Origin: Bacillota bacterium
GTDB lineage: Bacteria; Bacillota; Sulfobacillia; UBA8153
Direction: 5' to 3'
Assembly (NCBI GenBank): GCA_007130145.1
Contig: SLSY01000139.1
Location: 1-32,675 of the forward strand
DNA length: 32,675 bases
Shown one piece after another: positions 1 to 9,022 of this stretch (the first letter of the stretch is position 1; each line of letters begins with the position of its first letter). Position numbers and translations under genes: made by a program. Below the pieces are notes generated by a model. The model made no database searches. It saw only the letters and a program-made list of their open reading frames with translations, and was not told the DNA's origin.

Positions 1-16
1 AGGAGGGACACAGATC

Positions 17-712
17 ATGCGTAAGGGCGCTTGGGTGGTCTTCTTGCTGCTGGTCGTCACGTTATATTTTCTGTCGTCCATTCCCGGCTTACGGGTTCTC
101 CCCGTGCTCTCCGCAGTCCATAGAGCCATGAGCCGCGTGGACCTTGGCGTAGCTCAGTTCTCCCAGTGGTTCGCTTCACGTCTGCCAATTGATACGCACG
201 AGTTGCGTCACATTGATACGGTAACAGCTGACTTTCTGGCCTATGCCAGAGACAACCCCATTATCATCGAGTTTCTCCTGCGAAAGCTGGCCCATATCTT
301 CGTATTCTTCATCATTACCATTGCCCTGTTCTTCCTGCTCCATCAATACCTAAAGAGTTCAGCTCTGGCGGTGGGTCTTGCCTTTGTCGGTGCCACCATC
401 CTGGCCGCGCTGGATGAATACCGCCAGTCCATGGTGGCAGGGCGCGTAGGCAGTCTGTTGGATGTTGGCATCGATATGATAGGTATCACCATAGCTACCC
501 TGCTCATCATTTTTGCCCTTTTCTTGACGCGATCAGGCCGGCACCATGCTGTCAGCCGCTCCGGTCAGCAGGGAGAAAAAGAGGAAAGCGCAAGCGATGA
601 AAGCACCGTCATCTGCCAAGAGGGAGATCCGGGGGCCCGAGCCACGACGGGCCCAGAACGTGACACGGCCCAATCCCCCGAATATAAGAGCGAACGTCAT
701 CCCCCTCAATGA
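17..712 (+). CDS. VanZ-like family membrane protein
   Basis: ORF with SD AGGAGGG at 1-7. Several TM segments; VanZ-type motifs RKLAHIFVFFIITIALFFLL and LDEYRQSMVAGRVGSLLDVGIDMIGI. Hydrophilic C-terminal tail of about 50 aa. Confidence 0.8.
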   Translation: MRKGAWVVFLLLVVTLYFLSSIPGLRVLPVLSAVHRAMSRVDLGVAQFSQWFASRLPIDTHELRHIDTVTADFLAYARDNPIIIEFLLRKLAHIFVFFIITIALFFLLHQYLKSSALAVGLAFVGATILAALDEYRQSMVAGRVGSLLDVGIDMIGITIATLLIIFALFLTRSGRHHAVSRSGQQGEKEESASDESTVICQEGDPGARATTGPERDTAQSPEYKSERHPPQ

Positions 713-722
713 GATTCGAGCA

Positions 723-1493
723 TCAACGGGGAACCACTCGATCTACCCGAAATGTCGTCTTTTGCTCTGATCCCAACTCCACTTCCCAGCCCACGAACAT
801 GCTATAGCCACTAATCTCGGCAATCTCAAACCGATAATCCAGCTGCTGACCGGCGGCAGTGTAATGAAAATGATACTGATGCACCGTTACGTTGCCATCG
901 CCCAGGTCGCGAGTGCTCTGATCTCGGGATGCCACCGTCCATCCCTGGCGCCGAAAACCTTCAGATTGGACAAAGGCGTCTTCCCAGTCGCTAGCATAAA
1001 GAGCAAAAGGCATGACGACAATAACCAAAAGCATATCGGCCATAACCGGTCCTAGCGCTCCGGTATCTTCTCCATCCAACACGAGCCGCAGTGTATTCCC
1101 ATCCTCATCCATCCAGAAGTCCAGTTCAGACTTCTCATCACCGCCGATCGTCAATGTCACGTGATCGGCACTGGTATCGCCGACGTTGGCCGGACCGACC
1201 AGCTCGTAGGTGACAGTGATTTCGTTCTCGTGATCGCTAAAAGAGAATTCCAGGAGGCTAAAGGCCCGAATGATGTCACGCATCTCCCGGATTTCGTGGA
1301 AGGATGATAGAATCCCCGTCTCATCGACATCATTACCGGTTGATTCGTCTTCTTCACCCGGTGTTACCCCCTCCGATGAGCCGGCTTCCTCTTCCGCCCT
1401 TGTTGGATCGGCCTCAGGTGCGGTGGGGCTCCCGCAGCCTACCAGCATAAGCAGCAAACAAACGACAAGAGTCCAAGTCATTGCGTTTCTCAT
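723..1493 (-). CDS. Putative lipoprotein of unknown function
   Basis: Start refined to ATG at 1493 (SD GGAGGT). Signal peptide and lipobox LLMLVGCGSPTAPEA. Confidence 0.7.
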   Translation of the reverse strand: MRNAMTWTLVVCLLLMLVGCGSPTAPEADPTRAEEEAGSSEGVTPGEEDESTGNDVDETGILSSFHEIREMRDIIRAFSLLEFSFSDHENEITVTYELVGPANVGDTSADHVTLTIGGDEKSELDFWMDEDGNTLRLVLDGEDTGALGPVMADMLLVIVVMPFALYASDWEDAFVQSEGFRRQGWTVASRDQSTRDLGDGNVTVHQYHFHYTAAGQQLDYRFEIAEISGYSMFVGWEVELGSEQKTTFRVDRVVPR

Positions 1494-1557
1494 GGCGTAC
1501 CTCCACTCAGATTCTCTTCCGCCACACCACATTCGCCCAAGGAAAACAAACCAGGCA

Positions 1558-2376
1558 TCATCTCGTTATCTTCCGTCCCGGCTCATCGGTACACTGTCCT
1601 ACCCCCTGCGAAGATGCGCCCAATTCTTCGGCGAGCTGGAACAATGGCTGACAGGAAACCCTCTCCTGATCTGCCAACGACAAGTGATTCTTGACCTTCT
1701 CATCGTCAGCAGGCGGCAAAATACCATCCTCCCCTCCCTCGCTTATGCCCCTTTCCGTCATGACGACAATGAGGTGCTCATCGACGACCAGTGTATCGTC
1801 TGTCCCTAGCTGATTCCAGTACGCGAGTTCTTCGCTCTCCACAGCATAGCGTCGGGCCACCGAGGCCAGCGTATCGCCGTCCATAATATGATGGATGTTA
1901 TATTCGACCGGAATCAAACACTCTTGGCCTACCTCCAACCGGTTCTTATTGACCAACCGTAACGCGACCGCGCTCACCCCGAATGCCCGGGCAATCTCAT
2001 CCCACGATGCGTCTTTCCTTACGACGAAGGCATGTTGAGGCCATTGGCTCGCGAGATGATACCACTGAAGATGTTGGAGGTAATCGCCTCCCACCTTCGC
2101 GGTGTCGGGGTCCAGCACCAGCAACGCCAAAAGAGCCTCAAAGGTACGCTCGTCTAATACGCCATCGGCTCCGCCCAACGTCTGGCCGAAATAGCCCAGT
2201 GTCATTTGCAGCTCGTAGACATCCTCACCCTCGATACCCACCCACAAGGGGCGATACGCCACATGAGCCGACTCAACTATGCCTCCGGCTAAGAGCATCA
2301 ACATCACGAACCCACCAGCTACCCAGCGCAATTGCATCCCCTCCGCAGAGAAGGGATTCGTCACGCTAGTTTCCAA
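1558..2376 (-). CDS. Membrane-anchored peptidoglycan-binding / LysM domain protein
   Basis: N-terminal hydrophobic anchor, PG_binding_1-like segment (GEDVYELQMTLGYFGQTLGGADGVLDERTFEALL) and two LysM-like repeats (FVVRKDASWDEIARAFGVSAVALRLVNKN; YNIHHIMDGDTLASVARRYAVESEELAYWNQL). Start codon uncertain: TTG 2376 or ATG 2337. Confidence 0.7.
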   Translation of the reverse strand: METSVTNPFSAEGMQLRWVAGGFVMLMLLAGGIVESAHVAYRPLWVGIEGEDVYELQMTLGYFGQTLGGADGVLDERTFEALLALLVLDPDTAKVGGDYLQHLQWYHLASQWPQHAFVVRKDASWDEIARAFGVSAVALRLVNKNRLEVGQECLIPVEYNIHHIMDGDTLASVARRYAVESEELAYWNQLGTDDTLVVDEHLIVVMTERGISEGGEDGILPPADDEKVKNHLSLADQERVSCQPLFQLAEELGASSQGVGQCTDEPGRKITR

Positions 2377-2385
2377 TTCCTTCCA

Positions 2386-3453
2386 TTAAACGCGAACCAA
2401 TTCCTTCGGCGCATGCGTTAAGAGTTCGTATCCCCCTTTAATGATCAGAACATCATCCTCGATCCGGACTCCGCCCCACCCCTCTATGTAGATTCCGGGT
2501 TCTATGGTAACGATGCAGCCCGCAACCAGTTCCTCCTTAACTCCTGGTGCCACATGGTAGCCGCCGCCCAGGGCGTGCCCCAAACCGTGTCCGAATTCAT
2601 CGCCAAAACCGGCTTCGGCGATATGTGTACGGGCTATGGCATCCACTTCCTCGCCGGTAACCCCGGGGGCAAGTACGGATAGGGCGCGCTGTTGCGCTTC
2701 CAAAACCGTGCCGTACACCTCTTCCTGGCGGGCTGTGGGTTCGCCCACAACAACCGTGCGGGTGATATCCGAGCCACAGCCGTCCCAAACCGCACCATAA
2801 TCCATGGTCACCAGATCTCCTGCCTCCAGTTTTCGCGTGGTGGGAGACCCATGACAGTAACTGGAACGAGGGCCGGACACGACAATGGTGGGGAACGAGA
2901 AGGCAGTCACCCCCTGTTTGCGCATGAAGTATTCCAGTTCTGCCACCAGATCGAGTTCACTAACCCCTTGTCCCATGAGCGGAAGCAGGTGGATGAAGGC
3001 GGCATCATCAATGGACGCCGCTCGCCGGAAGGCCGCGATCTCCCCAGGCGTCTTGACATTGCGCACCTGGTTCATCAGGGCGTCAGCGGGCACCATCTGC
3101 ACCTTGCCAAGCGCCTCGTGCAGGCTAACAAAGGCACTGTGGGACATACGTTGGGCTTCAAATCCTAGCGAACGCACACCATGCTTTTGTGCCAGCTCCG
3201 CCACCTGGGACAGGGCACTGTGCTGGCGGTCACAGGATACCACCGTGCAATTAGCGGCTTGGGCTCGCGCCTCGGCTCGTTCCACGAAGTAGCTGAAAAG
3301 GTAGTTCTCCTCACGAGTGATAAGGACCTGACCGGCACGGGAGGAACCCACCAGATAGCCGCAGTCATCGGGTTTGCCCACAAGCAAAGCATCGAGTTCC
3401 TGGGCCTCCATGGCTTCGTGTACTCGGCGGGTCCGTTCTTGGTAGTCTTTCAA
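2386..3453 (-). CDS. M24 family Xaa-Pro peptidase
   Basis: M24 motifs: YCHGSPTTRKLEAGDLVTMDYGAVWDGCGSDITRT, GHGLGHALGGGYHVAPG, IEPGIYIEGWGGVRIEDD. TTG start with SD GAGGAG. Confidence 0.9.
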   Translation of the reverse strand: MKDYQERTRRVHEAMEAQELDALLVGKPDDCGYLVGSSRAGQVLITREENYLFSYFVERAEARAQAANCTVVSCDRQHSALSQVAELAQKHGVRSLGFEAQRMSHSAFVSLHEALGKVQMVPADALMNQVRNVKTPGEIAAFRRAASIDDAAFIHLLPLMGQGVSELDLVAELEYFMRKQGVTAFSFPTIVVSGPRSSYCHGSPTTRKLEAGDLVTMDYGAVWDGCGSDITRTVVVGEPTARQEEVYGTVLEAQQRALSVLAPGVTGEEVDAIARTHIAEAGFGDEFGHGLGHALGGGYHVAPGVKEELVAGCIVTIEPGIYIEGWGGVRIEDDVLIIKGGYELLTHAPKELVRV

Positions 3454-3515
3454 CTCGCACCACTCCTCAGTCCCATATATTGCTCATACTAACCTGGCCC
3501 ATGTGATTCCCATGA

Positions 3516-4463
3516 CTACCCCTTGTGCTGCCCTGAAACCACCGTCAAACCCTCGGACAGTTCATCCAAGATGGCCGCATCCACCAGAGCCTCACGCCAG
3601 CGCTCAGGAAGGCGCGAGTAACCATAGAACGCACCGGTCAGCGCCCCGGTGACGGCTCCCAGCGTATCGGCATCACCTCCGAGGTTCACGGCGGCAACAA
3701 TGGCATCCTCAGCACTATCATTGTTGAGAAAGCACCAGCAGGCAGAGATGAATGTATCCACAACATACGCTGTGCTCTTCAACTCATCGTAGGTTACATC
3801 TTCCAGTGCGTGCAGCTGTTCCACGATGGCTTTGGGCACCACGTCACCCATAATGCCCTGGGCGTGATGAAGAGCCGTATGGTACGCTTCATGACGCTCC
3901 GCCTCTCTACCCACACACACTGCGATCATGGAGCAATAGGCCACAGACAGCAGTTGACACAACGAGCTGGCATGAGTCATGGCGGTAAGTTTCTGAGCCC
4001 AGTGGTCACGCTCGCCCGAGCGGTGCCAATAAGCCAGTCCCACCGGAGCGATGCGCATGAGCGCACCGTTTCCGCACGCCCGCTCACCCAGTGCCTGCAC
4101 TACCAAGCGCCCCGCCTCTTCCCAAACCGGATTCTGGCGGTAGCACTCCAAAGCCATGGCTACCGTATGGCCGATATCCGGGGGATCTGTTTCTTGCCAT
4201 TCCAAGAAGCGTTGGCCAACGGCATCCACAGGGTCTTGGGGATCTTCTATGATCCCCTGGGCCGTAGCGATAGCCATGGCCGTATCATCAGTCCCCTGCC
4301 CCGGTGCCAGCTGCAACCAACCTCCCCCTTGGATGTCAACCAAACGCCCCAGCTTCTCCTTAATGTCATCGCGAGACATGAATTCTGCCGTCGCACCCAA
4401 CGCGTCGCCCATCGCCAGACCCCACATGCCGCCGCGAATCGAGTCCTTCACATTCTGGGCCAT
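3516..4463 (-). CDS. ADP-ribosylglycohydrolase (DraG) family protein
   Basis: Motifs GLAMGDALGATAEF, GTDDTAMAIA and NLGGDADTLGAVTGALTGAFYG. ATG start with SD AGAGGTGG. Confidence 0.9.
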   Translation of the reverse strand: MAQNVKDSIRGGMWGLAMGDALGATAEFMSRDDIKEKLGRLVDIQGGGWLQLAPGQGTDDTAMAIATAQGIIEDPQDPVDAVGQRFLEWQETDPPDIGHTVAMALECYRQNPVWEEAGRLVVQALGERACGNGALMRIAPVGLAYWHRSGERDHWAQKLTAMTHASSLCQLLSVAYCSMIAVCVGREAERHEAYHTALHHAQGIMGDVVPKAIVEQLHALEDVTYDELKSTAYVVDTFISACWCFLNNDSAEDAIVAAVNLGGDADTLGAVTGALTGAFYGYSRLPERWREALVDAAILDELSEGLTVVSGQHKG

Positions 4464-4712
4464 ATTTCCACCTCTTTCTGGACCCTATCTACCCCAGGCG
4501 CAAGCGCATACTTATTCCCCTCATCGTATATTTCGTGCGCAGAACTAAACCCGAGGTATTGGCCGATTCTTTCCTCTTTCCTGTCGCCCTCCCTATAACA
4601 GCAAGCCTCCTAACCGTTGCAGGCCGAAAACTGGCCAATTTAGCATTTGCGTGCCATGACCTGGGTTTGATACCATGAGAATGGTTGTCATAAACGGTAA
4701 GGAGGTACTACT

Positions 4713-4931
4713 ATGGCATTGATTTCCGACCAAATGCTGGCAGCAAAAGTCAAAACCCAAATTGCGGTGGATGGACTCAAGTCAAAAGGCGATATCACCG
4801 TAGAAGCCAAAGATGGCACCATCACCCTTACGGGACAGGTAGATTCGGAAAAGACCATTGAAGCCGCCCGTCGCTCGGCCCTCAGCATACCTGAGGTTAT
4901 GGGAATTGAGAACCTACTAAAGGCACAGTGA
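4713..4931 (+). CDS. BON domain protein
   Basis: 72 aa; VKTQIAVDGLKSKGDITVEAKDGTITLTGQVDSEKTIEAARRSALSIPEVMGIENLL is a BON-type pattern. SD AAGGAGG. Confidence 0.85.
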   Translation: MALISDQMLAAKVKTQIAVDGLKSKGDITVEAKDGTITLTGQVDSEKTIEAARRSALSIPEVMGIENLLKAQ

Positions 4932-4942
4932 CATTCGATGAA

Positions 4943-4972
4943 GGGGGGCTGGCCGGGCCAGCCCCCTTATTT
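4943..4972. terminator. Probable intrinsic terminator between convergent genes
   Basis: GGGGGCTGGCC-G-GGCCAGCCCCC hairpin followed by TTATTT on +; AAATAA precedes it, so it may work for both strands. Confidence 0.8.
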
Positions 4973-4978
4973 CCAGTA

Positions 4979-5755
4979 TCACTTGCCCTGAAAAGAAGGC
5001 TCTCGCTTTTGCAAGAATGCCTTCATTCCCTCCGTTTGATCCCAGCTAGCGAACAGCTGTCCAAATTCCTCCGCTTCAAAAGCACAGCCCTGTTCCAAGG
5101 TCAGATCCAGCCCACGACCGATGGCGCGTTTGGCCGCGCGTATCGCTAAAGGTCCCTTTCGGGCAATCAAATGACCCAGTTCTTGGCAGGTGACCAGCAA
5201 TTCATCTGCGGGCACCACCTGGTCTACTAAGCCCAGAGCCAACGCGGGTTGCGCCTTGACCAATTCTCCGGTGAAGATGAGTCGTTTGGCCTGACTGCGT
5301 CCAATCAAACGAGCCAAACGTTGCGTTCCGCCAAATCCCGGGATCACCCCTAGATTCACCTCCGGCTGACCCAAACGAGCCTTTTCCGAAGCAATACGCA
5401 TGTCACATGCCATAGCCAGTTCACAGCCGCCTCCCAAGGCAAATCCATTAATGGCCGCGATCACTACCAATGGTGAGCATTCAATCTCGAAAAACGTCTT
5501 CTGCCCCAAATCGGCAAAGGCACGGGCTTCTTCCACGCTCATGTCGGCCATCGCTCCGATATCTGCCCCAGCTACGAAAGCGCGATCACCGCTGCCGGTC
5601 AGAATAGCTACCAGGATCTCCTCTTCTTCACGCAGGGCCGCAAAGACTCCAGAAAGCTCCTCCAGAACCTGACGGTTGAGGGCATTCATGGCTTGGGGCC
5701 GGTCAATGGTCACGGTAGCCAAACGTTCTTTTCGCTCTACCTTTACAAACTCCAC
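4979..5755 (-). CDS. Enoyl-CoA hydratase/isomerase (crotonase) family protein
   Basis: Crotonase motifs AFVAGADIGAMADMS, ALGGGCELAMACDMRIAS, GQPEVNLGVIPGFGGTQRLARLIG. GTG start with SD GGGGGTGA. Confidence 0.92.
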   Translation of the reverse strand: MEFVKVERKERLATVTIDRPQAMNALNRQVLEELSGVFAALREEEEILVAILTGSGDRAFVAGADIGAMADMSVEEARAFADLGQKTFFEIECSPLVVIAAINGFALGGGCELAMACDMRIASEKARLGQPEVNLGVIPGFGGTQRLARLIGRSQAKRLIFTGELVKAQPALALGLVDQVVPADELLVTCQELGHLIARKGPLAIRAAKRAIGRGLDLTLEQGCAFEAEEFGQLFASWDQTEGMKAFLQKREPSFQGK

Positions 5756-5769
5756 GAACTCACCCCCGT

Positions 5770-6618
5770 CTAGTACTGATAGAATCCTTGCTTTGTCTTC
5801 ATACCCAAAAGGCCAGCTCTTACCATGCGCCGCAACAGCGGGCAGGGCCGATACTTTGGATCGCCAAAACCCTCATACAACACGTCCATGATTGCCAAAC
5901 AGGTATCCAGGCCGATCAGGTCAGCCAAAGCCAACGGGCCCATGGGATGGTTCATACCTAGCTTCATGACGGTATCAATATCCTCTTTTGTGGCAACGTT
6001 CTCCATAAGACAGTATACGGCCTCATTGATCATGGGCATGAGAAGACGATTGGCAATGAAACCCGGGTAGTCGTCCACCGTCACCGGCGTCTTCCCCATG
6101 CTCCGACTCAGGTTCGCCACCTCGTCATGGACCTCATCGGCCGTCTGCTGCCCCCGAATCACTTCGACCAATTTCATCAAAGGCACTGGATTCATGAAAT
6201 GCATGCCGATGACGCGCTCTGGCCGCTGCGTAACCGCACCCAGTTCAGTAATGGATATTGATGAGGTATTAGAAGCGAAGATAGTCTGGGGAGGACAGAT
6301 AGAATCAAGTTCCGAAAACAGATCGCACTTGACCTGCGTACGCTCTATCACAGCTTCGATAATGAGTTCCGAGTCACTGGCCGCCCTCAGATCATCAGTG
6401 ACCTCTATCCGTTGGAGAGTGCCTGTGAGATCCTCTTGTGACAGGCGTCCCTTCTCAACACTGCGACGCAGGAACTTCTCAATCCCCTGCCGGCCCTTTT
6501 GGGCCAGTTCCATCGTGAGATCAGTGAGCGTAACCTTGAGGCCTGCCTGGGCCGCAACCTGAGCGATGCCCGCCCCCATTTGACCGGCACCCACCACGGT
6601 GATTCTCTCGATACTCAT
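5770..6618 (-). CDS. 3-hydroxybutyryl-CoA / 3-hydroxyacyl-CoA dehydrogenase
   Basis: Rossmann motif [64 protein letters not shown]. Confidence 0.93.
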   Translation of the reverse strand: MSIERITVVGAGQMGAGIAQVAAQAGLKVTLTDLTMELAQKGRQGIEKFLRRSVEKGRLSQEDLTGTLQRIEVTDDLRAASDSELIIEAVIERTQVKCDLFSELDSICPPQTIFASNTSSISITELGAVTQRPERVIGMHFMNPVPLMKLVEVIRGQQTADEVHDEVANLSRSMGKTPVTVDDYPGFIANRLLMPMINEAVYCLMENVATKEDIDTVMKLGMNHPMGPLALADLIGLDTCLAIMDVLYEGFGDPKYRPCPLLRRMVRAGLLGMKTKQGFYQY

Positions 6619-6633
6619 ACCAGGGCCCCTTTC

Positions 6634-7815
6634 TCATTCCACCCGGATGAGGGTGGCTTCACCTTGACCTCCACCGGAACAGATAGCCGCCAAACCATAT
6701 ATGAGTCCCCGCCGCCGCAATTCGTAAATAAGAGTGGTTAGAATCCGTCCTCCGCTAGCACCAATGGGATGTCCCAGAGCAATGGCCCCACCGTTGACAT
6801 TGACCCGCTCTTCATCCAAACCTTCCATCTTAATGCTGGTAAGGGTCACAGCTGCAAAGGCCTCGTTGATCTCCATTAAGTCCATATCGCTCCAGGACAT
6901 ACCCGCTTTCTCCAAGGCCCGGCGCCCGGAGAGGGCAGGCACTGTTCCCAGTTCATGAGCCTCTCCTGACACCATACCGTGAGAGACAATGGTAGCCAGT
7001 ACGGGAAGCCCGAGAGCCTCGGCGCGCTTACGTGACATCAGGACCAACGCCGCGGCCCCGTCGTTGATGCTCGGAGCATTGCCAGCGGTAATGGTACCCT
7101 CACGACCAAATGCCGGCTTGAGTTTGGCTAACACGTCAAGGCTTGTGTCCCGGCGCGGGCACTCGTCGGTAAGAAAGGGCAGCGCATCACCCTTGCGTTG
7201 TGGCACGTTAACCGGAACCACTTCCGAGGTGAACACCCCTTCATCAATCGCCTTGATGGCTCGCTGGTGGCTGCGCAAAGCCCAAACATCCTGTTCTTCG
7301 CGGGATAATTTGTGTTCACGGGCCATGGTGTTGCCGTGATTGCCCATATGAACATCCGTCACCGGACACCACAGACCATCATGGACGGTAGAGTCCACCA
7401 CTTCTCCGTGACCTAGACGGTAACCAAACCTCCCCTTGCGCAGCAGATAAGGACCCTGACTCATGTTCTCCATGCCGCCGGCCACGATGACCTCAGCTTC
7501 ATTGCTGCGGATCATCATATCGGCCAGATTGACCGCGCGCAGGCTGGAAGCACAAACCTTGTTGATGGTCTCAGCTGGCACGCTGACGGGCAGACCGGCG
7601 ATAATTGCCGCCTGACGGGCTGGCACCTGCCCCGCACCTGCAGCCACAACCATGCCCATCATAACGTTATCCACCGTCTCGGGGTCTACCTCAGCACGCT
7701 CCAAAGCTGCACGTATGGCCACAGCCCCTAGCTGAACGGCAGGAACATCCCGTAGCGCGCCGCCAAACGCACCAAATGGGGTTCGGCAAGCACTGACCAC
7801 TACCGTCTCTTGCAT
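6634..7815 (-). CDS. Acetyl-CoA acetyltransferase (thiolase)
   Basis: Start refined to ATG at 7815 (SD AGGAGG). Active-site motifs NKVCASSLRAVNLA, NVNGGAIALGHPIGASGGRI, AAICSGGGQGEA. Confidence 0.93.
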   Translation of the reverse strand: MQETVVVSACRTPFGAFGGALRDVPAVQLGAVAIRAALERAEVDPETVDNVMMGMVVAAGAGQVPARQAAIIAGLPVSVPAETINKVCASSLRAVNLADMMIRSNEAEVIVAGGMENMSQGPYLLRKGRFGYRLGHGEVVDSTVHDGLWCPVTDVHMGNHGNTMAREHKLSREEQDVWALRSHQRAIKAIDEGVFTSEVVPVNVPQRKGDALPFLTDECPRRDTSLDVLAKLKPAFGREGTITAGNAPSINDGAAALVLMSRKRAEALGLPVLATIVSHGMVSGEAHELGTVPALSGRRALEKAGMSWSDMDLMEINEAFAAVTLTSIKMEGLDEERVNVNGGAIALGHPIGASGGRILTTLIYELRRRGLIYGLAAICSGGGQGEATLIRVE

Positions 7816-7841
7816 ACAAGTCACCTCCTGAATTCTTCAAC

Positions 7842-8627
7842 CTATGGGTTATCAGCACCAATGATTCGCTGTGGATGTCCGTACACGTTAAAGCGCTGTC
7901 CTCGCGCAAACCCCACCATGGTAATACCGGTTTGCTGGGCCAATTCGATGGCGGCCCGGGTGGGAGCACTGCGGGAAACAATGAGCGGCAACCCCATCCG
8001 CGCCGCTTTTTGCACGATGTCCGATGAAATACGCCCGCTCAACGCCAAAGCAACCCCTTGGGCATCCTGAAGCATCATCATACCTGCCACTTTGTCCACG
8101 GCATTATGGCGTCCAATATCTTCGCAAGCACAGGAAAGACCACCATCGTCACGGCCTAAGGCAGCGACGTGAGTCCCGCCCGTAGCCCGAAATATCTGGC
8201 TTGACGCCTGCAGAGCCAACATGAAAGACTTCACTGCATCGCTGTCTATCCGCCCACAACGGGTGACTGCCTCCAGTTGTGATAGGCGCGGCACGGGACG
8301 GCTCAAGCAACCATCGGATTGTACCGGCCAATCGAACACAGTCGTCACGCTACCAGGTGCTGTTTCTACTTCAGCACGACTCCCACATTCGCTCACCCGC
8401 AGCAACTCAATATCGCTCTTGTGATTGACATAGCCGCTCGTTAGCAAGAATCCCCCGGTGAGTTCGGCCAGATGCTGCGGGGTGCAACTCAACCGGATTA
8501 CGGTGCGACCATTCCAGACGATATCGAGCTCATGCTCAACCACTACCTCGTCCTCTGTGGTCTCCATGTGTCCTCTGGTCACGCGCCACACCCTCACAGC
8601 CTCGGTCAGGGCTTGCAATTGTATCAC
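7842..8627 (-). CDS. fdhD: FdhD-family sulfurtransferase (formate dehydrogenase accessory protein)
   Basis: GGFLLTSGYV, GGTHVAAL, CACEDIGRHNAVDKVAG, LSGRISSDIVQKAARMGLPLIVSRSAPTRAAIELAQQTGITMVGFARGQRFNVYGHPQRI. Start uncertain (GTG 8627 or a nearby TTG). Confidence 0.88.
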   Translation of the reverse strand: MIQLQALTEAVRVWRVTRGHMETTEDEVVVEHELDIVWNGRTVIRLSCTPQHLAELTGGFLLTSGYVNHKSDIELLRVSECGSRAEVETAPGSVTTVFDWPVQSDGCLSRPVPRLSQLEAVTRCGRIDSDAVKSFMLALQASSQIFRATGGTHVAALGRDDGGLSCACEDIGRHNAVDKVAGMMMLQDAQGVALALSGRISSDIVQKAARMGLPLIVSRSAPTRAAIELAQQTGITMVGFARGQRFNVYGHPQRIIGADNP

Positions 8628-8868
8628 CTCGATACCAGCCCAACAGACCGCAAACTGGGAGAATGCTTCAGTGGGATGGTAAATTCTCTAAATAACCATA
8701 TTAGTCGTAAGAAGACTCTTTTCCTGCCATAAACCCGCCCAAACCGGGAGGCTTGATGGCAATAGACGCCCCTGTCGCGCTCATGATTATGCAACCTATT
8801 TGCAAAGCGCTCCTCCTACATGCCGCGCCAAAAAGGTAGGGTTTGAAGTCAATGCGTTCGGCAGGATT

Positions 8869-8877
8869 TGGTATGAT
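8869..8877 (+). promoter_or_regulatory. Candidate extended -10 promoter upstream of formate-THF ligase
   Basis: TGGTATGAT matches TGnTATAAT with one mismatch. No strong -35 found. Confidence 0.35.
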
Positions 8878-8920
8878 ACACCGAGAAATGGAACGGTTAG
8901 CACCACCAAAGCAGTGGAAA

Positions 8921-8950
8921 CTCATACAATGACCAAGGTCCTTGTATGAG
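8921..8950. promoter_or_regulatory. 30-bp near-perfect palindrome in the presumed 5' leader of formate-THF ligase
   Basis: CTCATACAA-T-GACC-AA-GGTC-C-TTGTATGAG: 9-bp and 4-bp paired arms with one T/C mismatch; no T-tract follows. Confidence 0.6.
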
Positions 8951-9022
8951 GTGATCTCCGATGGTGAGCACGAAATTTGATCGTTGAGGCTTACTTAACA
9001 ATTTCATTGAGGAGGACTGCCA

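Noticed and set aside
546-770. 74-aa ORF in the other frame of the VanZ-like gene's 3' end
   Set aside because: Basic low-complexity frame-shifted reading; a frameshift in the VanZ tail was considered, but nothing favours the alternative frame.
1270-1809. 179-aa plus-strand ORF
   Set aside because: Ser/Pro/Thr-rich antisense of the lipoprotein and LysM genes; no domain or convincing SD.
3810-4598. 262-aa plus-strand ORF
   Set aside because: Antisense shadow of the well-supported DraG-family gene; low-complexity composition with no recognisable domain.
8716-8776. GC-rich inverted-looking segment AAACCCGCCCAAACCGGGAGG as terminator
   Set aside because: Arms do not pair well and there is no T-tract.
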